Assembly: GCA_017303795.1 (NCBI GenBank)
Contig: JAFLBR010000004.1
Coordinates: 304,584 to 368,583, forward strand
Direction: 5' to 3'
From: Cytophagales bacterium
Lineage (GTDB): Bacteria > Bacteroidota > Bacteroidia > Cytophagales > Cyclobacteriaceae
Length of the DNA: 64,000 bases
The translations under genes and the position numbers were made by a program. The notes under the pieces are model-generated. The model was not told where the DNA came from. It did no database searches and worked only from the letters and a program-made list of their open reading frames with translations. Shown piece by piece: positions 36,206 to 44,739 of the stretch (positions within the stretch are counted from its first letter, which is position 1; every line of letters begins with the position of its first letter).

Positions 36206-36853
36206 ATGAAGCGGCTCATCCTACTTATCTTTTTCCTTCCATTCGTAACTTCGGCTCAAACACCCGAATTGATTTTTGTATTCCTGAACAAACGCACTGA
36301 CAAAACTGAATTGCCCGAAGCAGAAGTAAAACAGATTATGGAAGGCCACATGGCTAACATCGAACGGTTATCAAAAGAAGGCAAGTTGATTTCAGCTGGC
36401 CCATTTGATGGTGGCGGAGGCATTTTCATTTTCAAATCAAAATCAGTTGAGCAAGTAAAGGAATGGTTACAAACCGATCCGGGTGTGCAAGCCAACCGCT
36501 GGCGTGTAGAAGTGTTACCCTACTTTCCGCATGTAGGTGGCGCGTGTGCCGTAACTGAACCTTATGAAATGACCTCTTATCATTTTATCCGCTATACAAC
36601 CAACATTGCTAAGTTTAACATACAGGATGCGCCTCGCATTTTTAAAAAGCATGACGATTATCTGAAAGAAATAATTAAAACCGGCAATGTAATTACCGAA
36701 GCTACCTTTGGCGATGATGAGGGCGGCATCCTAATTATGAAAGGCGATCTGGATAAAAGCGTTATCGAAACCGACCCTGCTGTGCGCGAAGGGTTGTTAC
36801 AACTGGAGTTTCAAAAGCTGTGGATTGCGAAGGGTGGATTGTGTGAGAAGTAA
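36206..36853 (+). CDS. Exported protein with two YciI-like domains
   Basis: A 215-residue protein with a signal peptide (MKRLILLIFFLPFVTSAQ). The first half (LIFVFLNKRTDKTELPEAE, EGKLISAGPFDGGGGIFIF) is a clear YciI-related alpha/beta domain, and the second half (YHFIRYTTNIAKFN, GNVITEATFGDDEGGILIM) looks like a divergent second copy. YciI domains are usually cytosolic and single; the exported tandem form is a minor oddity common in Bacteroidota. Biochemical role unknown. Confidence 0.8.
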   Translation: MKRLILLIFFLPFVTSAQTPELIFVFLNKRTDKTELPEAEVKQIMEGHMANIERLSKEGKLISAGPFDGGGGIFIFKSKSVEQVKEWLQTDPGVQANRWRVEVLPYFPHVGGACAVTEPYEMTSYHFIRYTTNIAKFNIQDAPRIFKKHDDYLKEIIKTGNVITEATFGDDEGGILIMKGDLDKSVIETDPAVREGLLQLEFQKLWIAKGGLCEK

Positions 36854-36907
36854 ACATTGCCGGCCTCATTTATTAAATCAAATTTACCAGACTAGATTTT
36901 CTTCAAT

Positions 36908-37315
36908 ATGCCCCATTGGCTCATAAAATCAGAACCTTTTAAATACAGTTGGGATCAGTTAGTAAAGGATAAACAAACCTTTTGGGATGGTGTGCGCAAC
37001 TATGCAGCTCGCAATAATCTTAAAAGCATGAAGCAAGGTGATGAGTTGTTTTTTTACCATAGTAATGAAGGTCTCGAGATCGTAGGCATTGTGAAAGTGG
37101 TAAAGGAAGCCTATCAGGATCCCACCACAACAGAACCAGCATGGGTTGTGGTTGACATAAAACCTGTGCGCAAACTTAAAAACCCGGTAACGTTGGCTCA
37201 ACTAAAAGCCGATAAGCGTCTGAAGAATATGGATATTATTCGGCTGAGCAGATTGAGTGTTGGCCGTGTAACAGATGAAGAATGGGCCATTGTACTTGAG
37301 TTGGCAGGGGAGTAG
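36908..37315 (+). CDS. EVE domain-containing protein
   Basis: A 135-residue cytosolic protein that is essentially one EVE domain (PUA-like fold), which binds modified bases in nucleic acids. Motifs HWLIKSEPFKYSWDQLV, WDGVRNYAARNNLK and GDELFFYHSNEG are all conserved. It appears monocistronic and converges on the broken gene downstream. Confidence 0.9.
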   Translation: MPHWLIKSEPFKYSWDQLVKDKQTFWDGVRNYAARNNLKSMKQGDELFFYHSNEGLEIVGIVKVVKEAYQDPTTTEPAWVVVDIKPVRKLKNPVTLAQLKADKRLKNMDIIRLSRLSVGRVTDEEWAIVLELAGE

Positions 37316-37328
37316 AAGATTCATTCGT

Positions 37329-38458
37329 TCATTTGTTTTCTTGTTGAAGAGGGTAGTTAAAGTCCCAATAGGTTTTATCGAAAGGCACATCAAGCAAATG
37401 CCAATCTTTTTGATTGAAATGAGTGAGGAATACTTCAGGATTTTGAGTAACCACTTTTGTTATGTAAGCTTCGTGAATTACATCTACAGTTGAATTTGCA
37501 TGAACCGCTTTATGAATGGACTTAATAAAATAAGGAAAATAATGATTACCAATAGGCTTGTAAATCACATCGTATACGTTTCTTCCTATCCTTCTCTCGT
37601 GTCGTAGAATTGCAAGTGTGCGGGTAGAGATATGAAGTTTCCCACCAAAACTTCTTTCTTTGCTTTGCTTGAATCCTTGATCGTCATACTCAATTACACA
37701 GACAGTGTCAGAATCAAAGCGCGTATTTTCCACAAACCTGAAGTCAAATCGGTTTAAATAGTTAGGGTTGAAAATTGTGTTCGGTAGTTTTGTTGCGCCA
37801 ATCATATCCACCAGAAAAATATCGAAGCCTGGTAAGGTTTCATACGCAAAGTATTCCAGTTTACGCTTTTTGTCGTAAAGCGGGAGTGTATTGGTTCCGG
37901 TTATTCTTTTTTGAGAAATGCGCGAAAAGTTTTGAGCATCTTCACGATATCCTGACCGATATGTTTTTACTATGGTTTCGATTAAGTAATCAGGCTTGCT
38001 AAGAGTGCCGGTAGTAACGCGGGAGTAGAATTCCATGTTAAATGCCTTCTGCCGATAGTTTTTTGAAATCGCTGCAAGAGCTTCCTGGACTATTTCAATG
38101 GGCGATAACTTTTTTTCTGAACAGTAACCTCTTGAAGAAATAGTGAAGCTGGAGTCAAGTAGATTTTATGATTAATGTCTCCTTTTGCAAGCAAACTATC
38201 TAAGGATAAAGTTTTGCTTAAATATCCGATGCATGACACTCTAATTTTAGTCTTAGTTACGTTAGGCGCAAAGCTTAATAAAAAATCTCCTGAGATATCA
38301 GTTGCTGTTCCTTCGTCTTGGGTGATGCTTATATTTGCATACGGTACGCCTTCTCTATTGGCAAAGTCAGAAATTTTACCTCGAAGAATCTGTTGACCTA
38401 AGGAACAAGAGAGCCCAATCCAAACAATTGAAATAATTAATAATGCTTGCCTTTTCAT
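37329..38458 (-). pseudogene. Carboxypeptidase-regulatory-like domain protein, broken by a frameshift
   Basis: Two abutting minus-strand frames form one gene. The N-part (38458-38090) has a signal peptide and a CarboxypepD_reg-like domain (LRGKISDFANREGVPYANIS) and ends after LFLQEVTVQKKSYRPLK. The C-part (ending at 37329) continues in the next frame. At 38110-38116 the coding strand has a run of seven A; adding one A joins them as VQKKKLSPIEIVQEALAAIS, exactly the linker expected between the domain and its partner. The repaired protein would be about 376 residues, in a family of Bacteroidota exported proteins. A sequencing error, a real mutation or phase variation are all possible. Confidence 0.8.
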
Positions 38459-38476
38459 AGGAAATTAATGATTTAC

Positions 38477-39733
38477 TTAGGGTTTAAACGGCCCATACAC
38501 GGCATCCCTAAATTTCTTATGCACGGTTCCGTCAAATGGAAAAATCTGCACGAATAGTACTGCGGTTAATTCATTTTGTGGATCAACCCAAAACAAGGTA
38601 CTGGCGGCACCATCCCAGAAAAATTCGCCTACCACACCCGTGTTTTCTTTTTCATCAACAGGCGGCTTCACGCGAACGGCAAAGTCAATTCCAAAACCAA
38701 CCTGCCCTTTGCTGGGCAACCACATGCGTTCAGTAACGCTATCAGCCAGGTGATTGGTGGCCATTAACGATACCGTTTCTGGCTTAAGAATGGTAATGCT
38801 GTCCAATGTACCCTCATTCACCAACATTCTCGCAAAGCGCATATAATCATCAATGTTGCTGGTTAATCCATAACCACCCGGTTTAAGCGGCCACGCGTTG
38901 GCATTAAAACTATTGGCAAGCGAATCGGCAATACGATCGAGTGTGTCATCTTCTTTGCGCACATACATGGCGGCTAATAAACTCATGTCTTCCGGAACAT
39001 ATTTAGTTGAACGCATGGCCAGCGGGCCGGTAATATTTTCTTGCACAAACACATCAAACGATTTTCCGGAAATGCGTTCCACCAGGTATGCCTGCACATC
39101 TACACAAATACCATAACTCCATTCATCGCCCGGATGAAATGCAAGTGGCAATGCTGCAAGTTTGCTGGCCATCTGCGCAAGCGTGTTGTTGGTGTTCATT
39201 ACATCAGCTTCGCTAACTAATTTACCAAGTTGTGGGTGTTGTGCTGAAGCAAATCCCGCTGTATGTCTGGTAAGGTCACGAATGGTTATTGGGCGATTGG
39301 CAGAAACAAGAACGGGTTTACCTTTTGCATCTACGCCTGAAATCACTTTCATGTCGGTAAACTCTGGGGCATATTTTGAAATCGGATCGTCTAACTGAAA
39401 CAAACCTTGTTCGTGTAATTTCATTAACGCCACTCCGGTAACGGGTTTGGTCATGGAATAAATGCGCACGCGTGTGTTACGATCCATGGGCTTGTTGGCT
39501 TCGCGATCGGCATAGCCAAAGGCATTGAAATAAACTTCTTTGTTCTTCTCGAATATTAAAGCGGAAGCTCCGGCAATGCGCCCCGAGTTAACCAGCGCAT
39601 TTAATGTTGAATCAAGTCTTGCTTTAGCCTGATTGTTTATAATCAGATTTTCATCGGCTTTCTTTTCAGGGGCACCGCAGGCCATTAATAAAGCTAATGC
39701 ACCAAGGGGTAGAATTCTTTTAATAAACATCAT
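38477..39733 (-). CDS. Serine hydrolase of the class C beta-lactamase fold, lipoprotein
   Basis: A 418-residue hydrolase with a lipoprotein signal ending LLMAC. The nucleophile motif IYSMTKP (Ser93, Lys96) and the Tyr motif DEWSYGIC are present. The family includes esterases, D-amino-acid peptidases and penicillin-binding-like proteins rather than true beta-lactamases, and substrate is unclear. It follows the broken gene on the same strand after 18 bases. Confidence 0.9.
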   Translation of the reverse strand: MMFIKRILPLGALALLMACGAPEKKADENLIINNQAKARLDSTLNALVNSGRIAGASALIFEKNKEVYFNAFGYADREANKPMDRNTRVRIYSMTKPVTGVALMKLHEQGLFQLDDPISKYAPEFTDMKVISGVDAKGKPVLVSANRPITIRDLTRHTAGFASAQHPQLGKLVSEADVMNTNNTLAQMASKLAALPLAFHPGDEWSYGICVDVQAYLVERISGKSFDVFVQENITGPLAMRSTKYVPEDMSLLAAMYVRKEDDTLDRIADSLANSFNANAWPLKPGGYGLTSNIDDYMRFARMLVNEGTLDSITILKPETVSLMATNHLADSVTERMWLPSKGQVGFGIDFAVRVKPPVDEKENTGVVGEFFWDGAASTLFWVDPQNELTAVLFVQIFPFDGTVHKKFRDAVYGPFKP

Positions 39734-39756
39734 GGGGGTTATAATTTTTTTAAGAT

Positions 39757-40626
39757 TTATTCTGAAACAACTACGGCAAGTTTATCGCCCTTTGCATTTA
39801 CAGCAAGTCGCGTAATGCCTTTTAATAAACTAGAGTCACTTACCGCTATGGCAGTCCAGTTTTTTTCCTTGTTGGAATTAATCACGAAAAGTTTTTTACC
39901 ATCGCTCGTAATCAACCGTCCATCAGGTAGCCAGGCAATGTCCTCCTGATTGGGTAATGTGTTGATTATAAAACTTACCTGCATGGTTTCGAGGTTGAGT
40001 TTTTTAATCTGCCAGTTGCTTTCACCAACTTTATGGACAAAACTAATTGCCCGTTCATTCGGAATGCGATGCAACGACCGGCCAATGTTGTCTGCAATAA
40101 TGGTGTCTTCTTGAGTAGGCAACCTTAAATAATGCAGCGTGTTGGGCGAGCCATTTTTCCCCAATACAAACAATGCGAGGTGACTGTTATCTGTCCAGAC
40201 ATGATAACCAACCACTAACGAATCAATAATTACATACGGCTCCGTTCCGTCAAGCGGATACTTGCCTAAATCCTGCGCACCATTGTCGCGCTGAATAATA
40301 CACGAAATGCCGGTTTTATCAGGTGTAAGGGTGGGTGAGTATTCACGCTCGGATGTGTTGGTAACCTGGGTTGTTGTTTGTGTTTCGAAGTTGTACGCTT
40401 TTATATCCGAGCGGCCCTGATCATTAAAAGAGGCGTAATAAATTATGGGTTCATCCGTATGGAACGAAGGCTGATTATCGTAACCGGGATGGTTGGTAAT
40501 GTTTTGCGGATTGGAGAGTGTGATGCTTTTCTTTTTTGCTTTCAGATCGAAGAGAATAATTTCCGATCCGGTTTGGGAGTATGCTGAGAAACCGGCAACG
40601 ATTAGTAGAATGGCAATTGATTTCAT
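39757..40626 (-). CDS. TolB-like beta-propeller protein, exported
   Basis: A 289-residue protein with a signal peptide (MKSIAILLIVAGFSAYSQ) followed by PD40/TolB-type propeller repeats (NQPSFHTDEPIIYYASF, REYSPTLTPDKTGISCI, DIAWLPDGRLITSDG). It is probably a periplasmic scaffold or binding protein with no enzymatic motif. It lies 23 bases upstream of the serine hydrolase and may share its transcript. Confidence 0.85.
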   Translation of the reverse strand: MKSIAILLIVAGFSAYSQTGSEIILFDLKAKKKSITLSNPQNITNHPGYDNQPSFHTDEPIIYYASFNDQGRSDIKAYNFETQTTTQVTNTSEREYSPTLTPDKTGISCIIQRDNGAQDLGKYPLDGTEPYVIIDSLVVGYHVWTDNSHLALFVLGKNGSPNTLHYLRLPTQEDTIIADNIGRSLHRIPNERAISFVHKVGESNWQIKKLNLETMQVSFIINTLPNQEDIAWLPDGRLITSDGKKLFVINSNKEKNWTAIAVSDSSLLKGITRLAVNAKGDKLAVVVSE

Positions 40627-40699
40627 GCTGGGAAATTAGTAGAAGGTAAGTTAGTAACAATCGACAAAATTTAATTCTACTTATTGACTTATAAAATAA

Positions 40700-40887
40700 G
40701 CCCTTCAGGGCGCTATCAACAAACGCAGGGTGAAGCCCTGCGTTGTTTAAAGTGACAGTTAGCACAGCCCTGAAAGGGCGTAATCATACTTTCCTCATCT
40801 ATCACACCCTTTCAGGGCTTGTTGTCTATTCACTTTCATTGGGACAGGGCTTCACCCTGTCTTAGTATATCACACCCTTTTAGGGCT
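40700..40887. repeat. Cluster of short palindromes in the intergenic region
   Basis: The 296-bp gap 40627-40922 contains no gene but six short palindromic units: GCCCTTCAGGGC (40700-40711), CGCAGGGTGAAGCCCTGCG (40724-40742), GCCCTGAAAGGGC (40767-40779), ACCCTTTCAGGGCT (40806-40819), ACAGGGCTTCACCCTGT (40844-40860) and ACCCTTTTAGGGCT (40873-40886). Units alternate between a GCCCTGAAAGGGC type and a CAGGGTGAAGCCCTG type. This is a REP/BIME-like array; it is not CRISPR, because spacers are irregular and the units are self-complementary. Confidence 0.7.
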
Positions 40888-40922
40888 CCACCTCTCAAGT
40901 TAATAGAGTAGCATTAATGTCA

Positions 40923-41837
40923 CTATTTCTGAGGCAGAAAACAATCTTCAATTGCAGGCTTTAGCTCTGAGAATTGAAATGAAAATCCTTCGTTCAACAA
41001 TCTGGAAGGAAATACATTTCTGCTTTTAAAAACCAACTCGGTTTCGGTGCGGATAAATATTGCACCTAACTCCAACAGCCAGATAGGAATAGAAAGTCCA
41101 AATGGCACATGTAGTGTTTCGCGAATTTGCTGCATGAAGTTTTTGTTGCTGACGGTTTGCGGAGCCACCACATTATAAACTCCGCTGGCTGTATTTTGTG
41201 TTATGGCCCACTCCACCACGCGACAAAAATCTAAATTATGTACCCAACTTACGCTCTGGTTTCCGGTGCCCTGATGCCCACCCAATCCAATTCTGGAAAG
41301 TAGTTTAAGCGGCAAAAGTGCACCCTTATTGTTGCCCAGTGTAATGGCGATGCGTAAAATTACTTTGCGCACATCAGTTCGTTGAAGCGTATTGGTGGCG
41401 GCTTCCCATTTGTTGCAAACATCTTCCGAAAAATCATCGCCCACTTCACCCGTAAACTCATCCATTAATTTGTGATGCGAGGCTCGGTAGATTGTAGCCG
41501 AACTTGCATTTATCCAAACTCGTGGAGGATGGGCACAACTATCAAGTGCTTGCGCAATCGCAATGGTAGGTTGAATACGGGAGCTATAAATTTTTTCTTT
41601 ATTCGATTTCGTATAGCGGCAGTCCACCGATTTACCACAGAGATTTACAATGGCATCGGCATGTTCTAATTCTTTTACCCACGCGCCAGAGTTAATACCA
41701 TCCCACAAAACCTGTCGCGCGTTAGTGTGCGAAGTAATTTTGCGGGTAAGAATTACAACTTCAGCATTTTGTTGTAGCAAGTAGTGGGCAAGGGCTTCGC
41801 CTAAAAACCCAGTGCCACCGGCAATTATTGTTTTCAT
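40923..41837 (-). CDS. TIGR01777-type NAD(P)-dependent epimerase/SDR protein
   Basis: A 304-residue Rossmann-fold protein. Start at 41837 (MKTIIAGGTGFLGEALAHYL) gives the TGxxGxxG dinucleotide motif at once; a longer frame to 41978 is overlap with the upstream gene. Also visible are VNLCGKSVDCRYT and the C-terminal half with PVGLSIP-like and VFPSRLLNEGFSFQF, typical of the TIGR01777 family, whose substrate is unknown. ATGA overlaps the upstream DCC-family gene. Confidence 0.9.
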   Translation of the reverse strand: MKTIIAGGTGFLGEALAHYLLQQNAEVVILTRKITSHTNARQVLWDGINSGAWVKELEHADAIVNLCGKSVDCRYTKSNKEKIYSSRIQPTIAIAQALDSCAHPPRVWINASSATIYRASHHKLMDEFTGEVGDDFSEDVCNKWEAATNTLQRTDVRKVILRIAITLGNNKGALLPLKLLSRIGLGGHQGTGNQSVSWVHNLDFCRVVEWAITQNTASGVYNVVAPQTVSNKNFMQQIRETLHVPFGLSIPIWLLELGAIFIRTETELVFKSRNVFPSRLLNEGFSFQFSELKPAIEDCFLPQK

Positions 41838-42646
41838 AGCAATTGATTTAACAAAACAGCACCTAATACCAATACCCGATAGATAATCCACGTAAGTGTT
41901 AGCCATGCAGAAACATGCAACAGCTTTACGCGATGCAGGTGCATGAAAAGCATTATGGTTACAACTCCTGCAAACCAAGCGAAGAACATAAGAGTTGGAA
42001 TTGTAACGAGGTTATTAATCCACAACAGTGGCAGCAACATTAAACCCCCGCAAAGCGAAACGGTCATCATATTGCCGAGATAATCCAATGCCCGGTTACG
42101 ATTTGTAAACCATACTATGCCTCCCTGAAAAAGAATTTGGCCTCCACAAATCAAAAACTCACGCCCGAAGCTTGTGGCCGGTATTGGTAAGTGTGTAGCA
42201 TAACTTATAAGAATAATAGAAGTAATAATCCACGCAAAAAGAAGATAGGCCACACGATACACGATGTTGAAACCGGGTACGCAGGCACTGGTGTAAACAT
42301 CGGCTGGGGCAATTACTTTACGATTGAAAGAAATGAACGCGTAAAGTTGCGCGATAAACATTCTGAAAACTTTTAATCTGAATAGCGGACTAAGAAAAGC
42401 GAACCGGTGCGCCAGAATTTTAAACAGACTATCAATTCCATAGGTAACTTCATTAGTGGTGCGGTCAACTAATGCAATTTCATCGCAAGCTCGTTTGGCA
42501 TCTACTTGTGTTGGAAGCGCTGTTGGCGAATAAGCCAAGCGACCGTTTGAATCAAGCATACCGGTTTTTATAAATGCGCTTGTATAAAGGTTGCACATGG
42601 GGCAATCGGCATCGTAGAGAATAACATGGTTGTGTAGTGTTTTCAT
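41834..42646 (-). CDS. DCC-family thiol oxidoreductase domain fused to a membrane region
   Basis: A 270-residue protein. The N-terminal about 115 residues are a DCC (DUF393) thioredoxin-like domain with the DxxCxxC motif in LYDADCPMCNLYTSAF. The C-terminal half has four hydrophobic helices (VAYLLFAWIITSIILISYA, LLWINNLVTIPTLMFFAWF). In this family the fused membrane part is common. It sits in an operon with the epimerase-like protein downstream and an integral membrane protein upstream. Confidence 0.85.
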   Translation of the reverse strand: MKTLHNHVILYDADCPMCNLYTSAFIKTGMLDSNGRLAYSPTALPTQVDAKRACDEIALVDRTTNEVTYGIDSLFKILAHRFAFLSPLFRLKVFRMFIAQLYAFISFNRKVIAPADVYTSACVPGFNIVYRVAYLLFAWIITSIILISYATHLPIPATSFGREFLICGGQILFQGGIVWFTNRNRALDYLGNMMTVSLCGGLMLLPLLWINNLVTIPTLMFFAWFAGVVTIMLFMHLHRVKLLHVSAWLTLTWIIYRVLVLGAVLLNQLL

Positions 42647-42650
42647 AAAA

Positions 42651-43091
42651 TCAGAAGCTTATGTGTGGAAGAAACTTACCAGATGGTTTAGTAGGGAATA
42701 CGAAACGCCAGGTGAGATAGTAATAGAGAATTGCCAGGATAAAAGGTGTTGCGTAAAGAAGTACAATCCAAATTAATTGAATGAAATGATTAAGGAAGAT
42801 TGGCTGTATTAAATCAAAATTCAGATACTTTAATTCAACTACCACCAAAACCAGATACCCGATGGCTGTGAAAAAATGTACCAACCTTAGCTTCTTATTT
42901 GGAGCACCAACCACTAACATCAAAAGCGCGCTAATCATTTGCCACCAGCCCAAACACAGCATGGCAAAGGCCGTGTTCATGGCCAGTGAGTTTTTACCTG
43001 TGTTCTCAATCAATGTCCAGGCAACAGCAATTACATAGCCTCCTATAACTATTGTCTGACCAACAAAATCTACACTTTTCAAATATTTCAT
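42651..43091 (-). CDS. Hypothetical membrane protein, 146 aa
   Basis: Four hydrophobic helices (IVIGGYVIAVAWTLIEN, GWWQMISALLMLVVGA, FTAIGYLVLVVVE, FIQLIWIVLLYATPFILAIL) with short polar loops and no identified motif. It starts 42 bases after the GbsR-type gene and ends 4 bases before the DCC gene, so it belongs to the same operon. Function unknown; the ordered co-occurrence suggests a membrane-associated process shared by these genes. Confidence 0.75.
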   Translation of the reverse strand: MKYLKSVDFVGQTIVIGGYVIAVAWTLIENTGKNSLAMNTAFAMLCLGWWQMISALLMLVVGAPNKKLRLVHFFTAIGYLVLVVVELKYLNFDLIQPIFLNHFIQLIWIVLLYATPFILAILYYYLTWRFVFPTKPSGKFLPHISF

Positions 43092-43124
43092 ACTTTCAGT
43101 ATTTTGTGAAACATTAATTCAAAT

Positions 43125-43148
43125 AAAAAAGGCCTACTTAAAGACCTT
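43125..43148 (-). terminator. Terminator-like hairpin after the GbsR-type gene
   Basis: On the minus strand AAGGTCT (from the last codons) pairs with AGGCCTT, one G-U wobble, around a 6-base loop, followed by a run of T (43125-43130). It overlaps the stop codon of the GbsR-type gene at the top of the operon and so could reduce readthrough into the three downstream genes. Confidence 0.4.
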
Positions 43149-43637
43149 CATAATCGTGCTCCAGAACCAGCTCTCTTCGGCTTTGATAAACGTATCTAAT
43201 AAGCTATCTGATTTTTCGGCAAAGCCTTTTAATTCTTTCACTACCTTTTTAAACTCTTTTGTTTCTTCGGAGCCATCGTTCTCTACAGCCGAAACATTTT
43301 TTAACGTTTTGAGAATAGGTTCCAACTCGCGCTTTCTCCGCTCTTTGGCAACTTGTCGCGCAAGCACCCAGGTATCTTTTTCAGCTTTGAAATATTCTTT
43401 GCGTTCACCAGGCACCGAAATGCGGTAAATTATATTCCACTCTAATAAGGCGCGTATGTTCATATTAGCATTGCCCCTCGAAATCTTCAGCTCATCCATA
43501 ATCTCATCGGCCGAAAGGGGTTTAGCCGAAACCATAAGCAACGCATGAATCTGAGCCATTACTTTATTTAATCCCCAGCTATACCCCAGATTTCCCCAGG
43601 CTTGTATCAGATCAGATTTTGCTTCGGTATATTTCAT
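43134..43637 (-). CDS. GbsR/MarR-type transcriptional regulator
   Basis: A 167-residue DNA-binding protein. Its N-terminal two-thirds form a GbsR-type winged helix (LNKVMAQIHALLMVSAKPL, ADEIMDELKISRGNANMNIR, GERKEYFKAEKDTW) and the rest is a coiled-coil (RRKRELEPILKTLKN). It is the first gene of a four-gene minus-strand operon; a palindrome 126 bases upstream of its ATG is a plausible operator, so it probably controls the operon and itself. Confidence 0.9.
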   Translation of the reverse strand: MKYTEAKSDLIQAWGNLGYSWGLNKVMAQIHALLMVSAKPLSADEIMDELKISRGNANMNIRALLEWNIIYRISVPGERKEYFKAEKDTWVLARQVAKERRKRELEPILKTLKNVSAVENDGSEETKEFKKVVKELKGFAEKSDSLLDTFIKAEESWFWSTIMKVFK

Positions 43638-43762
43638 GTGTTAATAACTTATTTTTTAAGATCACATGGAATGGCCAAATAATCATTTAGGTTGTGGTAA
43701 ACCTATTGCATGGTCATTTCATATTGTCTTCAACGATCCAAAAGTAATTATAGTTTTTAAAT

Positions 43763-43780
43763 TTTCAATATTTATTGAAA
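43763..43780. promoter_or_regulatory. Candidate operator palindrome, TTTCAATATTTATTGAAA
   Basis: The sequence TTTCAATATTTATTGAAA is a perfect inverted repeat with 8-base arms and a 2-base centre (TT). It lies between the TPR gene stop and the ATG of the GbsR-type regulator, in a stretch that should hold that operon's promoter. The arrangement and size fit a dimeric MarR/GbsR-family binding site; the pairing is inferred from position only. Confidence 0.5.
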
Positions 43781-43782
43781 GT

Positions 43783-44646
43783 TTATTTTCCCCACCTCTC
43801 GCCCAATTGCTGATATTTTTGAGCTTGCCCGGGTTCCAGAATGGCGAGGCGATCGTAAATATCAACCAGGCTGCTGTCTTGTTGCAATGCTTCTTTGTAA
43901 AATCGAACCGATTCAGTGGTATTACGCTTTTGGTCGTATAAATACCCTAATAGGTTTAGTACTTCAGGAGTATTAATTCCTTTATCATATGCTTTTCGAT
44001 ACCAATTCAGGGCTTCTGTATTCCTTTCTTGTAGGTAAAAGTTATCACCCAATAAGGCGTAAGCTTCGCCATAGTCAGGGTAAAGATTCACACACTCCTT
44101 AAGTAATGCAACGGATTGATCATACTCTTGCTTTTGATAAAGCGCCAATGCTTTATTATAAAGTCCGCTGCTATTCCGAGAGTCTACTTCAAGCACCCGG
44201 TTGTAATAGGAAAGAGCTGAATCATATTGCTGATCCGCATAAAACCGGTTACCCATGTTTGTAAGGGCATCCAGATTATCAGCATCCTGTGATAATGTTT
44301 TCCGATCTTCTAAACCTTCTTCAATTGGAAGCTCGCTGTGAGATGGCCATAAAAGTGAAGTGAATAAAGCAACCAACCCGATTATCCCCATAATCCCCAT
44401 AAACTTAAGTCTGGTAATTTTTTCGCGTTGATTGGCTCTTTCTTCTTTTTGTTGCGTGGAGCTCCGTGTTCGTGAAGCCTTTTCAACAGACGAATAGTAG
44501 TAAACCAAAAAAATAAAGTAGGAAGCTGCACCACCTAAAATCCAAAAAAGAAAATTGCCAAGAGGTAATAGTAGTGCCAACATGAGAATGGCAGCAATTG
44601 CCAAACGCCTGTATCTATTTACCAGTTTCGAGTTTTCTGCTGACAT
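43783..44646 (-). CDS. TPR-repeat membrane protein
   Basis: A 287-residue protein with two N-terminal hydrophobic segments (LAIAAILMLALLLPLGNFLF and FMGIMGIIGLVALFTSLLWP) on either side of a basic, Q/E-rich stretch, followed by five to six tetratricopeptide repeats (QYDSALSYYNRVLEVDS, EYDQSVALLKECVNLYP, NTEALNWYRKAYDKG). It probably exposes the TPR domain to the periplasm as an assembly or interaction platform. It is monocistronic. Confidence 0.8.
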   Translation of the reverse strand: MSAENSKLVNRYRRLAIAAILMLALLLPLGNFLFWILGGAASYFIFLVYYYSSVEKASRTRSSTQQKEERANQREKITRLKFMGIMGIIGLVALFTSLLWPSHSELPIEEGLEDRKTLSQDADNLDALTNMGNRFYADQQYDSALSYYNRVLEVDSRNSSGLYNKALALYQKQEYDQSVALLKECVNLYPDYGEAYALLGDNFYLQERNTEALNWYRKAYDKGINTPEVLNLLGYLYDQKRNTTESVRFYKEALQQDSSLVDIYDRLAILEPGQAQKYQQLGERWGK

Positions 44647-44696
44647 CCTTTTCTATCAACTACTTCACTAAATTATGGTAAAAGATACAGAAGTTA

Positions 44697-44725
44697 TTTG
44701 ATGCCTATCTGATTTTGTATTTTTG
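44697..44725 (+). promoter_or_regulatory. Bacteroidota-type promoter for ypdA
   Basis: TATTTTTG at 44718-44725 matches the TAnnTTTG -7 element and TTTG at 44697-44700 fits the -33 element, 17 bases apart. The ATG of ypdA follows 14 bases later, implying a short leader. Confidence 0.45.
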
Positions 44726-44739
44726 AAACAATTCCGAAA

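Noticed and set aside
38090-38458. The 122-residue frame as a complete stand-alone gene
   Set aside because: It ends abruptly after the regulatory-like domain, and the next frame continues the expected protein across the A7 tract, so a broken single gene explains both parts better.
40475-40765. Minus-strand 96-codon frame overlapping the TolB-like gene start and the palindromes
   Set aside because: It overlaps a well-supported gene on the same strand in another frame and runs through the palindrome array.
40700-40887. Repeat cluster as a CRISPR array
   Set aside because: Units are self-complementary, of two types, with irregular spacing, and no cas gene is near.
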